The translations under genes and the position numbers were made by a program. Of a stretch of DNA of 64,000 bases, positions 51,924-63,385 are shown one piece after another. Origin of the DNA: Perca fluviatilis (taxonomy: Eukaryota > Chordata > Actinopteri > Perciformes > Percidae); assembly GCF_010015445.1 (NCBI RefSeq), contig NC_053122.1, positions 37,635,013 through 37,699,012 on the forward strand. The letters are read 5' to 3'. Under the pieces are notes generated by a model. That model searched no databases. It was not told the origin of the DNA and worked only from the letters and a program-made list of their open reading frames with translations. Position 1 is the first letter of the stretch, and each line of letters begins with the position of its first letter.

Positions 51924-52420
51924 AATGCAGTATGTCAGAGGAGGACATGAGATCCGTCAGACCTACTTTTAAGTCTTAACCATACACCATGTCATTTGAT
52001 ACACACATAGCACAGTATCAGCCACCATTTGTGCTCAGCTTTGTACACTTTTGGGGTATACAGTAATGCGCACATACACAACGTGCACCCAAATATCGAA
52101 CTGGAGCCCATAACTTTCTAATCTGGCCATGCCCACGAGCATGGAAACATAAAGCACACTCTTTAGTAATGGATCTCACATTTTTGTTTTAACTATAATA
52201 TTTTTTTTCCTTGTGTAATGGCTCTGAATTGGATTCAAACTGTTATCTGTGTTGCAGATTACCTCATAAATCACCCCCCCATAGTTGATCCGTGGTCTGT
52301 ACTCACGGTTCGCGATGCATGTGAACCGCAGATGGAGGGTTGCCGTGAAAAGATAAAGGCAACGCAATTACAGCGATAGAAGGTAGTTGAGTTACCAGAG
52401 AATAGGGGGCTTAAAGCCGG
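51924..52420. other. Intronic sequence, nothing recognised
   Basis: No repeat ends or coding frames noted. Confidence 0.4.
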
Positions 52421-53037
52421 GGTTGGGTACCAAATCCCGGTGCTAATATGACACGGTGCCTAAATAACTATCTACCTGACCGAATAGCAACGCAGATTTC
52501 AGGTGCCTCATTTCGGTGCCTCATAAATGCGCTGCTCTCTGAGGCCAAAGGCAACAGAAGCATCGCTGCACGTCACGCTAGTTAACACTATTGTTACACT
52601 TGGCAGCAGGTAACGTTAGCCTACCGTTAGCTAGTAGCTGGATTGAACACGGTTAAAATGCTGACAGCTAAACGGTGTAAAAGAGTGACTGTATTTCACT
52701 GTAGAGGATTTCAACACCGGGACGTACAACAGTCTGCAGCTAAAGACACAAACTAGCACTTGGTCACTGCTGTGACAAAATGGTGCGTTTACTAGAAACT
52801 GGTAACCTCGTGATGCATTCAAAGTTAACGTAAAATATCATTCTCTCATCTGTTTTTGTTGTTTAACTGCAATGCACTGGTGAAATAAGTTATTATTGTT
52901 ATAAGTTATGGTTTTTACATTTTCATTAAATCATGCAAATTCCCCCCCTTTTTTGTGCTGATCCAAAAATGTATCCGATCGTTGGCTCAAAAGTGATCCA
53001 AACCGAACCATGAGTTTTGTGATCCGTTGCACCCCTA
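52421..53037. mobile_element. Composite miniature element with unlike ends
   Basis: The left side GGGTTGGGTACCAAATCCCG, with CGGTGCCTCATTTCGG-type inner words, belongs to one common fish family. The right side AGTTTTGTGATCCGTTGCAC followed by CCCTA belongs to another (terminus TAGGGGTGCAACGGATC). Two elements appear fused or nested. Confidence 0.6.
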
Positions 53038-54689
53038 CTTCTGATGATGACATGAGTTTTCTCAGGTAAAATTTAAGTCTGTGTTATGTAGGAGGCCAAG
53101 TATGGCGGCAGCTGATCAAAATTCTGTCCCTGTTCTTGTCACCAGGCCTTGACAATTTTGTGATGACCCTGAAGCAGAGATGTTCCCCAAGCTGTAGTAA
53201 GACATCCTGTTTAGCTCAGTGAGTGGTGAGAACACACATCCATATTCCACAGAGAAGGGAAAGCCAGCATCTTGTCTCTTGGTCTATTCACACATTACGA
53301 GCCAGATAGCAGAGCAGCTGAGGCGCAGAAAGATGTGACCGAGCTTGGTTTTTCTCAGGTCTTTAACGGTAGTGAAGAGGGGGTAAAAGTCACAGCTGTG
53401 ACTTCTACCAACTCCAAGTTAGTCTGGCAGAAAATAGCAGGCAGCAAAGAACAAGCAAACCAGTTTTCCACACAGTTTTCCAGGAATTTGTCAGACTTTG
53501 AGTCACACAGAATAGGAAACAAATCTTAGTTTTCAACTCTGCAGAACATTTTGAAAGTTGATTCTGTGGCTTGAACAAAATTGTGCAGGGCGACATGTTA
53601 AGCATAGCTGGTCCAGTTCTACAGGAAATGAATCAGTGTACAGGAATAAGCATGACGTAATAATGTCTAACCCTTTAATGTGAAAAGAAGAGTCATATAA
53701 CGCTTTAAGTCAGATGTGTGGGATTACGGAAACATGGGAACGAGAGTGAATTAAACAACAAAGATAAAGTCTGTTGGTAAGTGGATTATGGGGGATACTG
53801 AGTGAGATAGAATTTTTTTCTATGATCCCATCATACAATGTTAAACAGTGTCACCTACTGTTTCTCCATACATTTGTAAATCCAACAAAATTATGTTTAA
53901 GCTTGCTGAAGCTTTTCAGGCTTTTAAATCTCTCTGTCTTGTGTACTTGGAAACTGTTTGTGTGTTGTGAGTTTGGAGTACTCCTTTGCTTTTGGATTGG
54001 TTTGGTGTTTGGATGTGTTTTGTCCCCAGCTGGGGCTCCTTGTCTCGGAGGCCCCTCAAGAGACAGGAATGTTGGATTAGCTGTGTGTTTACTCAACGCT
54101 GAATGAAATAAGGGTTTGTTTGAATTAATTTCTAAGGGACGAGCAATGCATCAAGTCCAAGCTGTCTGGGACTGTGTCCAAAATTCGGTCTTACTAGTCA
54201 TGAGATGGACCTAACGCTTTAATGTTTGCATACTCTTTAGGTGACATTTCCACCCAGACTGGATTACCAACCAGACAATTAGTTTGTGATAATTTAATTA
54301 ATTGCAAACCACTAAAGCACAACATAAACTGGAATGATAAAGGCCTTAATTGATTTAGAAAAACTACTAATTTACACATCTAGCAGAGCATCATTAGCAT
54401 TCATTTGAAGTTGTTTTTTGGCCACCTGATGAATGCAAGTCCAATATTCACTCTCCTTTTAGCTCTGTTTTGGTCACCACCAACTCCTGAGGAAATTACC
54501 TGGCTGTTTAGCTGCTACATCCTTTACTGTTCATCAGCAAAATGCTAACTTTGTCTGCTCATAACAGCTGTGCCTGTTGTAGCTGGAAACAAGTTTGTAT
54601 GGCAGAAAATTATCTAGAAGAGGCTAAAACGATGCATAGAGCAGAGGTGGACTCCAGTTTACTGACTGAGTTTTCTGATTCCCTCTACA
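53038..54689. other. Intronic sequence, nothing recognised
   Basis: The frame 53774-54106 has hydrophobic stretches but no start context, homologue or splice support. No mobile element recognised. Confidence 0.4.
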
Positions 54690-54850
54690 AGCAGTCTCGC
54701 ATCTCCACAGAGCTGTGCTAGCGCTGGAGCATGGTCTGGCTCACCCACCTAGCTATTCTGGGACAGGGGAAAAACGCTCTGGCTTATTTGTATTTCTTTA
54801 AATCAATCACAACCGGCCTGGGCGGCGCTAAAGTCCAATAGAGGAGATAG
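54690..54850 (+). repeat. Interspersed repeat family R1, copy 3
   Basis: AAAAACGCTCTGGCTTATTT, ATTTCTTTAAATCAATCACA and CCTGGGCGGCGCTAA match the other copies, more diverged. Confidence 0.75.
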
Positions 54851-56746
54851 CGAGGTGGGAGGGTCAAGCTTTATCCCAGTCATCTGTTTTTTTCAAATCA
54901 CCACAAACTGACATACAGCAGGTAGTATTGTTGTGCAGGTAGCATTTCAGTATACTGGTCGGTTTCGGAGTCTGTGTTAGCATTATTATGAAGCTGCCAT
55001 GTGTAGGCAAAAAGATACATAAACATTGCACAGAAAAGCGGGAGGAACGGGGGTCAACAGGGGCCCTCGGCTAATTTTTTGCCCTGGGGCCACCTTGCTA
55101 GTTAATCCAGCCCGTTTTCAACCACCATCAACAGAAATCCTTACAGAATCTCACACAAGGCACAAGCTTTGTGTTCATTGTGTGCAGCTGCATACCTGCC
55201 ACTGTACTTTATCTGTGTCTCTCACACTCTCTATCACACACCACACCTTTGACCTCCTATCCCACTCCTCTACATTTCCAACAAATACACATGTGCACCT
55301 GAACAAAAATCCAACAAATACAGAGGAGCGCCGGCATCAAGCACAGATGCACACTATTGAACAGTGTGTGCACACAGCCTACATAAAGTCAAGTGCAAAT
55401 GCATGCATGCATGCACACACATACACACACACCCTTATCAGCCTGTGAAAAGCTGTGAGGCAACTGCTGTCTGTTTGTCTGTGTCGCTGTTTCTCGTGTG
55501 TTTGTGATACAACACACACGACCACGTCCGCTCCCTCTGAGGCCCCTTATTCCCCGGGTGGAGATGAAATGTAATGGAGCCGATTCAATAAGAGCGCTGC
55601 CTTCTCGGGAAAACGCGGAGAATCAAATCACACCAAATCCCACAGAGCCTTCCCAGCATTCACTGCTGCCTTGTAGTTGGGAGGGAAATAAAACAATGGT
55701 CGCTAATTCACTTGGCTCTCTGCACATTTACACTCACACAACAGGGATGGTGTGTGATACAACAAATGTTGAGGGCTAATAAAGCTATTCAATGACACGC
55801 CGATTGCTTCTAAAGTATGTTTTTAGTAAATTCAGATTATCAATTTGCAATGCCCAAAAGAAGCATGCGTGCTTACAGAGCTGGTAAGATATCATCTCCT
55901 GGGACTTCACAATTTACAGTTCTATAAGGTATTTAGGAAAAATAACATGGTGACAAATGCTACCAGATGCTAATGGTACACACTGGGCCCCTAGTGAGAA
56001 ATATATATTTTTAGCTGTAATGGTGGGAAAACATTGGGGGAGATAAAAACACAGCTTTTGGCAATATTTTACTTGGCATGTTGAGAAGGGAGAAAGAAAG
56101 ACCAACAGTATCCCAGCAGCAAGGTTATGTAATTTGGTTGAGAGCCAAAACAGAAATATGTAAAAAAAAAAAAAAAATAATAATAATAATAGAATGTTCC
56201 CAACCTGATACTACACCGTACCACCTACGCAACAAGCCGCAGAGTAACAACTAAAACATCAAGTGTTTCTGTAAAAAAACATGTTCCACTTCCAATTTAC
56301 TGTTGTGTTAAAATATGTAGCTTCAAACCTAAATAAAAGACATCTGAGAGACACGTCTAATCCTCAAAGTAAAGGTTACAGAGCAGCCTGGAAGCGAAAG
56401 AGCTAAATGTTGTTTGAGGCTGGAAGCAGCAGACTGGTTGAGTCTATAGTCCTCGTGGTCGTGCTCCTTAAAGCAAAGGAAACGGCCCACTGTTCCCCCA
56501 AAGGCTTCTGAAGCGCCTCCTGGCCTCTGTAGTTGTTTTTGTTTTCAAACCCTCCGCAGTTAAATAGACATTTCTGACAGCGCTACGTTTGAAGGAAAAA
56601 GAGGCAATTAAAAATGAATTCAAATGGTTATTTATGCAGCTGCATGTTGTCTTTTTTTCCCTGTTTCCTCTCTGACTGCCAATCATTGCGGTGCTAAGAA
56701 AGGCAATTGTGCGTTTTACTGCCCCAGGGGGAAGTAACACGGGGGG
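54851..56746. other. Intronic sequence, nothing recognised
   Basis: A short GCATGCATGCATGCA run near 55399-55413 and poly-A near 56162. No coding evidence. Confidence 0.4.
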
Positions 56747-56771
56747 GTGGTGGTGGTGGTGGTGGTGGGGG
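56742..56771. repeat. (GGT)n trinucleotide repeat
   Basis: G run followed by GGT repeats. Poly-Pro frames on the minus strand are artefacts. Confidence 0.9.
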
Positions 56772-56973
56772 GTGATATTCTGGTATTCTCATTTGGACAT
56801 TGAAGAGAACTTTGGTCCAGTTATTAAATGGGTTGTGTAGGGAAGTGACAGTGCCAGGGTTAAGGCAGGGATTTCCTCTCGGCACCAGTTTGGAGGACAT
56901 GCTTCAGGAAGATCGTGATGACATGTTGATGATTATTATCATGAGTAGCACGAGTAGTGGGAACAGGTAAGAG

Positions 56974-57384
56974 TAGGGGTCGACTGATACTGTTTTTCCA
57001 AGGCCGATACCGATTATTAGAAGTTAATGAAACAGATAACCGATATTTGGAACTGATTTGCATCTACTCAAAATTAACATTTTGGAATGTTACATACTCC
57101 AACACAAAAGTTTGTTTAAATGCTTTAAGCAATTATTTAATCAAACTGAAACATAATACACAGTCAAAAAAAGGAATAAATAAAAACTAGCTTCCTGAAG
57201 TTTTAACATGCTATCAGTTTGTCTGCAGGTGTTGCAGACTGCTTACAGAGCTGTAGCGGAGCCAGAGTAGCGCACTTTTTAATTAATTAACTTTATCGGT
57301 AAAATAAAACACAGATAAAGATAACCTGCAAATTGCCAAATATCGGCCCCGATAATCGTCCAGGCCGATAATTGTCGATCCCTA
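56974..57384. mobile_element. hAT-type miniature element (TIR TAGGGRTCGAC)
   Basis: A 411-bp unit with ends TAGGGGTCGACTGATA and TTGTCGATCCCTA. Flanks GGTAAGAG (56966-56973) and GTTAAGAG (57385-57392) match 7/8. The interior contains CCGATA/TATCGG words in both orientations. A second copy lies at 37505-37917. Confidence 0.92.
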
Positions 57385-59115
57385 GTTAAGAGTCGTGGTA
57401 GCAGAAACAAAGGCCTTGTTGTGCTGTATCATATTAAAGTCTCACACTGTATTACTCTCATACATTATTTGTATGTTTATTTGTAAAGTATGTAGCATCA
57501 ACCAGTACCACACACCACAGCACGTATTGCCTAAGCTAAATTGCAATGCCCGTCCCTAGATGGGCCTTTACAATACATCAAACTCAACAACAAATACACA
57601 AGTGAGATTACAAAATACAAACTAAAAAAAAAAGCTACATATATTAAAACGCCAAACTCAGAACCCAACAAGAAAATACAGACAAAACAGAACAAGATAC
57701 AAACTAATACAATAAAGCGCCATAAAACACAACATTCCCACTCTGATGACTTATGGGTCACTGTGTAATTCTCTAAGAGCAAAGGTATAGTCAAATAGTC
57801 AAATGAAGATCAGTTGTAACATATACTTTTGCAGTTTGAATCACTATGTAACCTAGTTAAGATAAGTGCTATGTGAATAAAAAAGATGAGGTTATATCCT
57901 GAAGCTCTGTGGCACAGCTTTGACCCCTTCACTTTGATTCGGAGTCATGATCTTGTGACAATCACAGCACGGCAGCACCAACAAAAGGGCCATACAAACA
58001 CTAATATAAAACTGGGACAGTTTCAAAGCCATATCAAAGATGATTTGGGGCATAAAATGATCATGAAATACTGAATTAAAAGATCAAGGTGCTTCTCTAC
58101 AACAAAGAGAAAGAACCCCCACAGATTCAGCTCGTTAAAAAACGTCCTAATTTGAACAGTGAAAAAGACATATCCAGCACACAGCAACATCCTAAGCATC
58201 ACGCTGACTCAAAGGAAATCTTAAACGGTTTATGTTTTAACTTATCATGGCATGCCTGGCGTTTCAAAAGAAATGTGTTAGTGTAGGAACGAAATAACAT
58301 TTTCCTTCACTCTCAGTTTCTAAGGACATGTTATTGCTTTGATCAAATCTCCACAATGCTTAAGCTCTGATATCAGTCCGCACTGCCATTCGAATCCCAT
58401 AATAACAAACAAACCCTCCCTCCCTCCCTCCCTCCTGTGCTTGGCATGGCAAGGTCTAATTCACTTCCTGTTCAGTAGGGGGCAGACAGGAAACCGGAAA
58501 CACGCTTCCTGCTTTTCTCAAGAGGTATATTTTTCTTAAGATTGGAGATCTGGGAATGCAACATAATATCTTTAAGGAGTATCTGTCCCTGGTACCTACA
58601 CTACTGTAATCAAAGCCTTGTGAAAAGAGCAAATGTTTCAAGTCTGGGGCAGCATGGTTAGCAATGGGGCCTAGATATATAGTATAAAAAACTAACACTG
58701 AAGTATAACGCCTGTGTCCATTATCACATGTAGAACATTATTTGTCCAAGCGGAGAAGAACACATTTTGTGCTCTAAAAGCCCACAAGTCCAGCCCAAGT
58801 ATTTTCATATTAATTAAAAAGACCAATGTTCCCTCAGCTAAATCTCCCTGTGGTGGAACAAAATGAAAGGCAATAAAGAGTTATGTCTCCGAATCCCAGT
58901 AGAACATTTAGCCAAAGCCGGGAGTGCAATCTAGTGCAATGAACTATTGAAGTTGTGCGGTCATGGTTATCTCTTTTAAGGCTGCAACTACTGAAGACTT
59001 CATTCTTTACTAATGTATTTGTTTTTTGCTTCCAGACTGATTATTCATTTTACCTATTAATGTGAACAAATAGTCACGAGGCAGTTCATACGTTCCAGAC
59101 AACAGACAAAGATGA
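57385..59115. other. Intronic sequence, nothing recognised
   Basis: A (CCCT)n-type run near 58416-58434; otherwise featureless. Confidence 0.4.
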
Positions 59116-59480
59116 CGGGCCCTATCGACTCGACGCAAGTGTCTTAGCTAGTTTAAGACCGACCCAGTTGTCAGTTCCCCGTCCAGCACCCACGTCGTTT
59201 AAATAGCAAATGCACCTGCGCCCATCTGTGGCCCGTGGGTGTGCTGGTCTTACAGGGAGGTGTGTTCAGGTGCATTCTGGGTGTATTGCTATCTTGAGGC
59301 AGCGAGAAGTGATCGCGCCATTGACCAACAAAAACCTGGTCGAAAGTCAATAAGGCAGCATTTCATTGTTGCTTTAACGCCTTCTTCACCTCGTGGAGTT
59401 TTGGTGGCATAGTGCTCGTGCCATATACGATCTGCTCGCGCGCTTTCACTTCACGCATGATCAGATCAGTTCGGTGGCCC
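59116..59480. repeat. Degenerate interspersed repeat (GGGCCCTAT.. type)
   Basis: Starts GGGCCCTATCGACTCGACGC and contains GTGTTCAGGTGCATTCTGGG, similar to a fish miniature element that normally begins GGGCCCTATTTTAACG. Ends unresolved. Confidence 0.45.
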
Positions 59481-60855
59481 TTTGCTGCATGTCATCCCCC
59501 CCCCCTCTCTTCCCTCATGTCTTCGGCTGGCCTGTCAAATAAAGGACTATAATGCCCAAAAAATTATCTTAAAGAAAAATAAGTTGCAATGATGAAACAC
59601 ACAAGAAAAAAAATCAGCACATCTTCACATTTGAGAAGCTGGAAACTCAAATCACAAAAAGAGACCATTGGAGTCATTTCATCGCCAATATGTTATCTTG
59701 CTATTGTGGCTGAGGGCTTTAGGGGGGCAGCTTTCTTGCTAAATGTATTCGCCCCAAAGATGCATAAAACAAAATCTCATAGTAGAGCACTAAGGGGAAA
59801 AATGCTTATGTTAGTGAAGGAGTGAGCGATTAACTTTAATATGATGATTAGAGTCTAAATCATGAGTGAATTCCCTTACCTAATTAAATAGGACTCAATA
59901 CCGGTCATGCTAGTACGTTATCTGCTGTTGTGCATCTGCTTATCTTCACACAGAACCACATCAGGGATTTCATAAAAAAAAAACATACTGTGACAACAGC
60001 AGCACAATGAATTATGAATGGAGCTACAGCACTCCTGAAGTACACACAGGCTGCTGGGGCCATCTGGGGATGTGTGAAAACCACGACTAAGACAAACCCA
60101 TCCATTCAATCGCCTGCACTGCCTAGGTTTATGCTGCAGGCTTCAAGTTTCCCAGATCCATCTACTACGGCTACGGATCTCTCCGTTCATTGATCGAAGC
60201 AGGATTCGAAAAGCAGCTCAGCGCAGACCTGCAGTGCTGAGAAACTGCTGCTGCTGCTAGGACGCAGGCGTTTCCAACATTCAGGCTTTTGGCCAGCTGT
60301 CACTAAAGCTTTGGCTTATAAGTTTTTATAATACCACTCGGCTGCTGTATACGAATACAAAGTAGATACACAGAGAAAAAAGGGATCACCACACCAGGCC
60401 AGGGTGATCATTTTAAAATGAGTTGTCAATCATGACATGTTGGTAGCTCGGGGGGGGGGAAGAGAGGTAGAAAGGTCAAGGGAAACAGAAAGAGAGAATG
60501 ATATTCAAAAGGTTCCCATTCACTCACTGCCTCCCCTGAGTATTCCCCCCACCCACCCCAGAGAACGGTGCATTGTGCCTAGCAGTCGGCGAGCTGACAT
60601 TTACCGCCTGCCTTCTGTTGCTGTGATTATTTTCTCCTCCAGGTGTGATAGCCAGTCTGCCATCTCTGCGTAATAATGCTGCCTCAGAGTTACCAAGATT
60701 GGGAATGCGAGGCAGAATCAGGCCTGCACAGACCTTTAACTGACATCCCATGACTGGGTTGGGCTTTTGAATTGGAGGTAAAAAGGTTGCTGAACCATGA
60801 ATGGTAGCTCTTCACCTGGCTTGTGCGGAAATAGCTTTTGAGGGGGATGGTAATT
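59481..60855. other. Intronic sequence, nothing recognised
   Basis: Short C, A and G runs (59498, 59978, 60450). No gene-like frame. Confidence 0.4.
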
Positions 60856-61200
60856 AGGGCTGGGTACAGAATCAATACCTTTTAGGCATGACGGAATTGC
60901 CTCTAAAGTATTGAGTATTGATAAATTCCTCATCGTCATTCAATACCCAATTTTATCCTTAAATCTCATCAGCGTCAGTGAGCCAATAAGCACGCAGTAT
61001 GCTTCTACCAAGATCTAATAATGTCTACGATTGAACTCTACGTTATCATAGAGACGGGGCTCACATAGTAGGAGCTGAAAAATACATAAAAAGATTTGTG
61101 CCGTAATATTTATGTTTTCTAAAATTGGTATGGAAAAAAGTATCGTTTAGGAACCGGTATCGAGGTCACGGTATTGGTATCGAAAACAATACCCAGCCCT
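60856..61200. mobile_element. Miniature element with TIR AGGGCTGGGTA
   Basis: A 345-bp unit starting AGGGCTGGGTACAG and ending AATACCCAGCCCT; 11 of 13 terminal bases mirror. The inner part has GGTATCG words (ACCGGTATCGAGG). The outer edge is 133 bp from the 61333 donor, inside the giant intron. Flanking duplication not clear. Confidence 0.85.
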
Positions 61201-61332
61201 TATTGTGACTCCAGTAGAATTCATTCAGTGTTGCCAAGTAAATAATTCATTTTTCAAGGGAAGAAAAGAAACTGGAATAATAGTAAATATTTATAATTCT
61301 GGCTCTTTTGGAATGCAGAAATCCAGCCCTAC

Positions 61333-61614
61333 CTGTCTGCAGAAGGCGGCCGGTCGTTGCGGGCTTTGCTGACTTGGGTGTAGTGGGAATCGGAGTGCTG
61401 GTGCTGGTGGTGTGGATGGAAGTGGGGGTAATCATCCCGGGGGCTGTGGGGCCGGCTGTGTCCGCTGTCCACAGAGCTGTTCAAGGGGTTGATGCCTGCG
61501 TACGGGTGCTCCTCTTCTGAGCCCCTCTCAGGTGTGCGGCTTATGTCCAGGATTTCGGCGTAGTCCCGTTCCCTGGCCTGGCGCTCCCTCAGCTCCCTGG
61601 TCTTGGCCTGGATC
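61333..61614 (-). CDS. pard3: PARD3 (Par-3) internal coding exon, 5' side of the giant intron
   Basis: This 282-nt exon encodes 93 full codons plus one base at the start and two at the end. Par-3 is the PDZ scaffold that works with Par-6 and aPKC in apical-basal polarity and tight-junction assembly; this part lies C-terminal to the PDZ domains and the aPKC-binding region. The peptide opens IQAKTRELRERQARERDYAE, a charged, probably helical stretch typical of Par-3, continues with an SRPHSPRDD-like Ser/Pro segment, and ends SKARNDRPPSAD. On the minus strand the acceptor is CTTCCCCATCAG, and the exon stops at AG before donor GTAGGG. AG plus the first T of the exon at 5430 makes Ser, giving DSNR as remembered for human PARD3. 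Odd feature: a His-rich run, HFHPHHQHQH, where the human protein is shorter. The acceptor side lies 32 bp from a miniature transposon. The paralogue (pard3aa or pard3ab type) cannot be decided. The open frame continues past the acceptor into the transposon, but that part is intron. Confidence 0.93.
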
Positions 61615-61646
61615 CTGATGGGGAAGATTGTAACAGACATTTTGAT

Positions 61647-62229
61647 TAGCGATGCACCAAATCCAGATGTTTGGGATTTGGCCGAATACCGAATCCATTG
61701 GTTAAGATTCTGCCGAATCCAAAACTGAATACCGAATCCTCCTCCCATCCTCAGTCCAGTAAACAACCTTCCTTTGCCGTACCTGAAGTTGCAGCATTCT
61801 GGCTGCTGTCTGGAGATTCCTTCATGCACAACTCGTATTCTTTCAGATGTTTCATACCAGATGTTGTAACAGCGGCCATGTTGTGTATAGTTTAGGGTCC
61901 TCGCCACCACCAGACCAATCAGCATTGCAGATTGAACATGTAGCTGGACTTGAACGGCCTTCTTTTGACTGAAAGTTCTGCCAAACAACAACTTTTTCTG
62001 CTCACCAGTTCCATTTCCACTTTCTCACAGCCTACTGCATTGAACGCTCCACCTACGGAAACACATTTCCCGTAATCAACGACGCCGTCATTACATCGAC
62101 CAGCGTAGCGCAAGCGTAGGGTTCGGTTCGGTGGAAAAAAATTCTAAGGTTCGGCAGAAACCCAACCCCGTCAAAAAGCCCAATATTCGGCCGAATCTGA
62201 AGCCAAATCCTGGATTCGGTGCATCCCTG
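61647..62229. mobile_element. hAT-type miniature element (AGGGATGCACCGAATCC family) next to exon acceptor
   Basis: A 583-bp unit with ends TAGCGATGCACCAAATCC and GGATTCGGTGCATCCCTG (15 of 18 mirrored). Flanks ATTTTGAT (61639-61646) and GTTTTGAT (62230-62237) match 7/8. CCGAATAC / ATTCGGCC words recur near both ends. It begins 32 bp upstream of the 61614 exon start on the transcribed (minus) strand. Long chance frames run from the element into the exon. Confidence 0.9.
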
Positions 62230-63175
62230 GTTTTGATACTAGGTTGTTCTGGTCTAAAAGACAATGGTAGGTCAGAAACAGTAGCATTCTGTGTAGTGTG
62301 GGGCTGCTTTTGGAGAGAAGAAAAAAAAAAAAGTGTTTTGGTCTTGCATTGTCTGCTAGAGTAAATGAAGTTCACAGGTACTTCACTAGGGGTAGCTCAA
62401 CAGATTTTTTACCCCCCAGATCTAACAGTCTTTTCTTTATGCTGGAACTACCCTTTGGAACCGGTTACCTGGTACACTCAACACAGTAAGAAGCACAGAC
62501 AGTTTTAAACAGGGTTTGAAAGTATGGCTTAGGTGCCAATCATAGTCATTACCTATTTTTATTGTTAATTTTTCTGTATAATGGGGAAGACTGGGGAGAC
62601 TGGGAGAAGAATAGGTTTAGACTCCTTCATTGTAAATATTATAACCGTGTTGTATTTTAGCTTTCCAAAGTATTTCTACAGCAGAACAAGTTTCATTTGT
62701 TGAATTCAGCCTGGACTACTGGAGCCAAAGAACTAAAGTGGCATTAGACTGAAGCCCAATGAAAAGTCAATATGTACTGTAACTAGTCTGGATCGAAGTC
62801 AGTTCATTTACTGGATAATAGGCGCCGGATGTCCCTTGCATTGCAAAATTTTGTTTGTTTCGGGAAACAACAACAACAAACTTCGAGCTAGCAAGCTACA
62901 TTCTGAAAATATCAAGTTTAAGAAAATTTGGATGGTGCAACAAGGCAGGTCTGCTTGGTTCTTTAGGGTAAAGGTTTACAAAGAATATGTTTAGGGCACT
63001 TCCTCTCTAACTGGGAGGTTTTGGGACTGATTGGTGGGATTGCTGTGGACGAAGTACACAGAGACACTGGTAAGAGCCAATGAGGTTTAACCATGTACCA
63101 GCTCATTTAAATAGCTCACGTTACTGTATTGTGTCAACAGTTAACTTCATTTAATATTGGATGTGGCGTTCGGAG
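62230..63175. other. Intronic sequence, nothing recognised
   Basis: Poly-A near 62321-62332; no transposon ends or Par-3 coding sequence. Confidence 0.4.
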
Positions 63176-63385
63176 GTGCAAATGTTCCACCAAAACAAGT
63201 TCCTTCCTGAGACTATTTAGCAGAGCCACCGTCGCTGCGCTGCCCAAGACGATTGTGATTGGTTTAAAGAAATGCAAACAACCCAGAGAATTTTTTCATT
63301 CTATCCTGGAGTGTATGTGTGGTGTAGCCAGACCTTATTCCACAGCGCTGTGGAGACCGGTCTGGCAACGTGAGACTATACTGTA
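63176..63385 (-). repeat. Interspersed repeat family R1, copy 4
   Basis: GTTCCACCAAAACAAGTTCC, AAGACGATTGTGATTGGTTT and GACCGGTCTGGCAACGTGAG match the copy at 41935-42358, but the middle is shorter. Confidence 0.82.

Noticed and set aside
61615..61991. A 220-residue minus-strand frame that would give the Par-3 exon an own start in the upstream sequence
   Set aside because: The upstream part is transposon sequence, and the acceptor CAG at 61615-61617 with Par-3 similarity starting there fits an internal exon.
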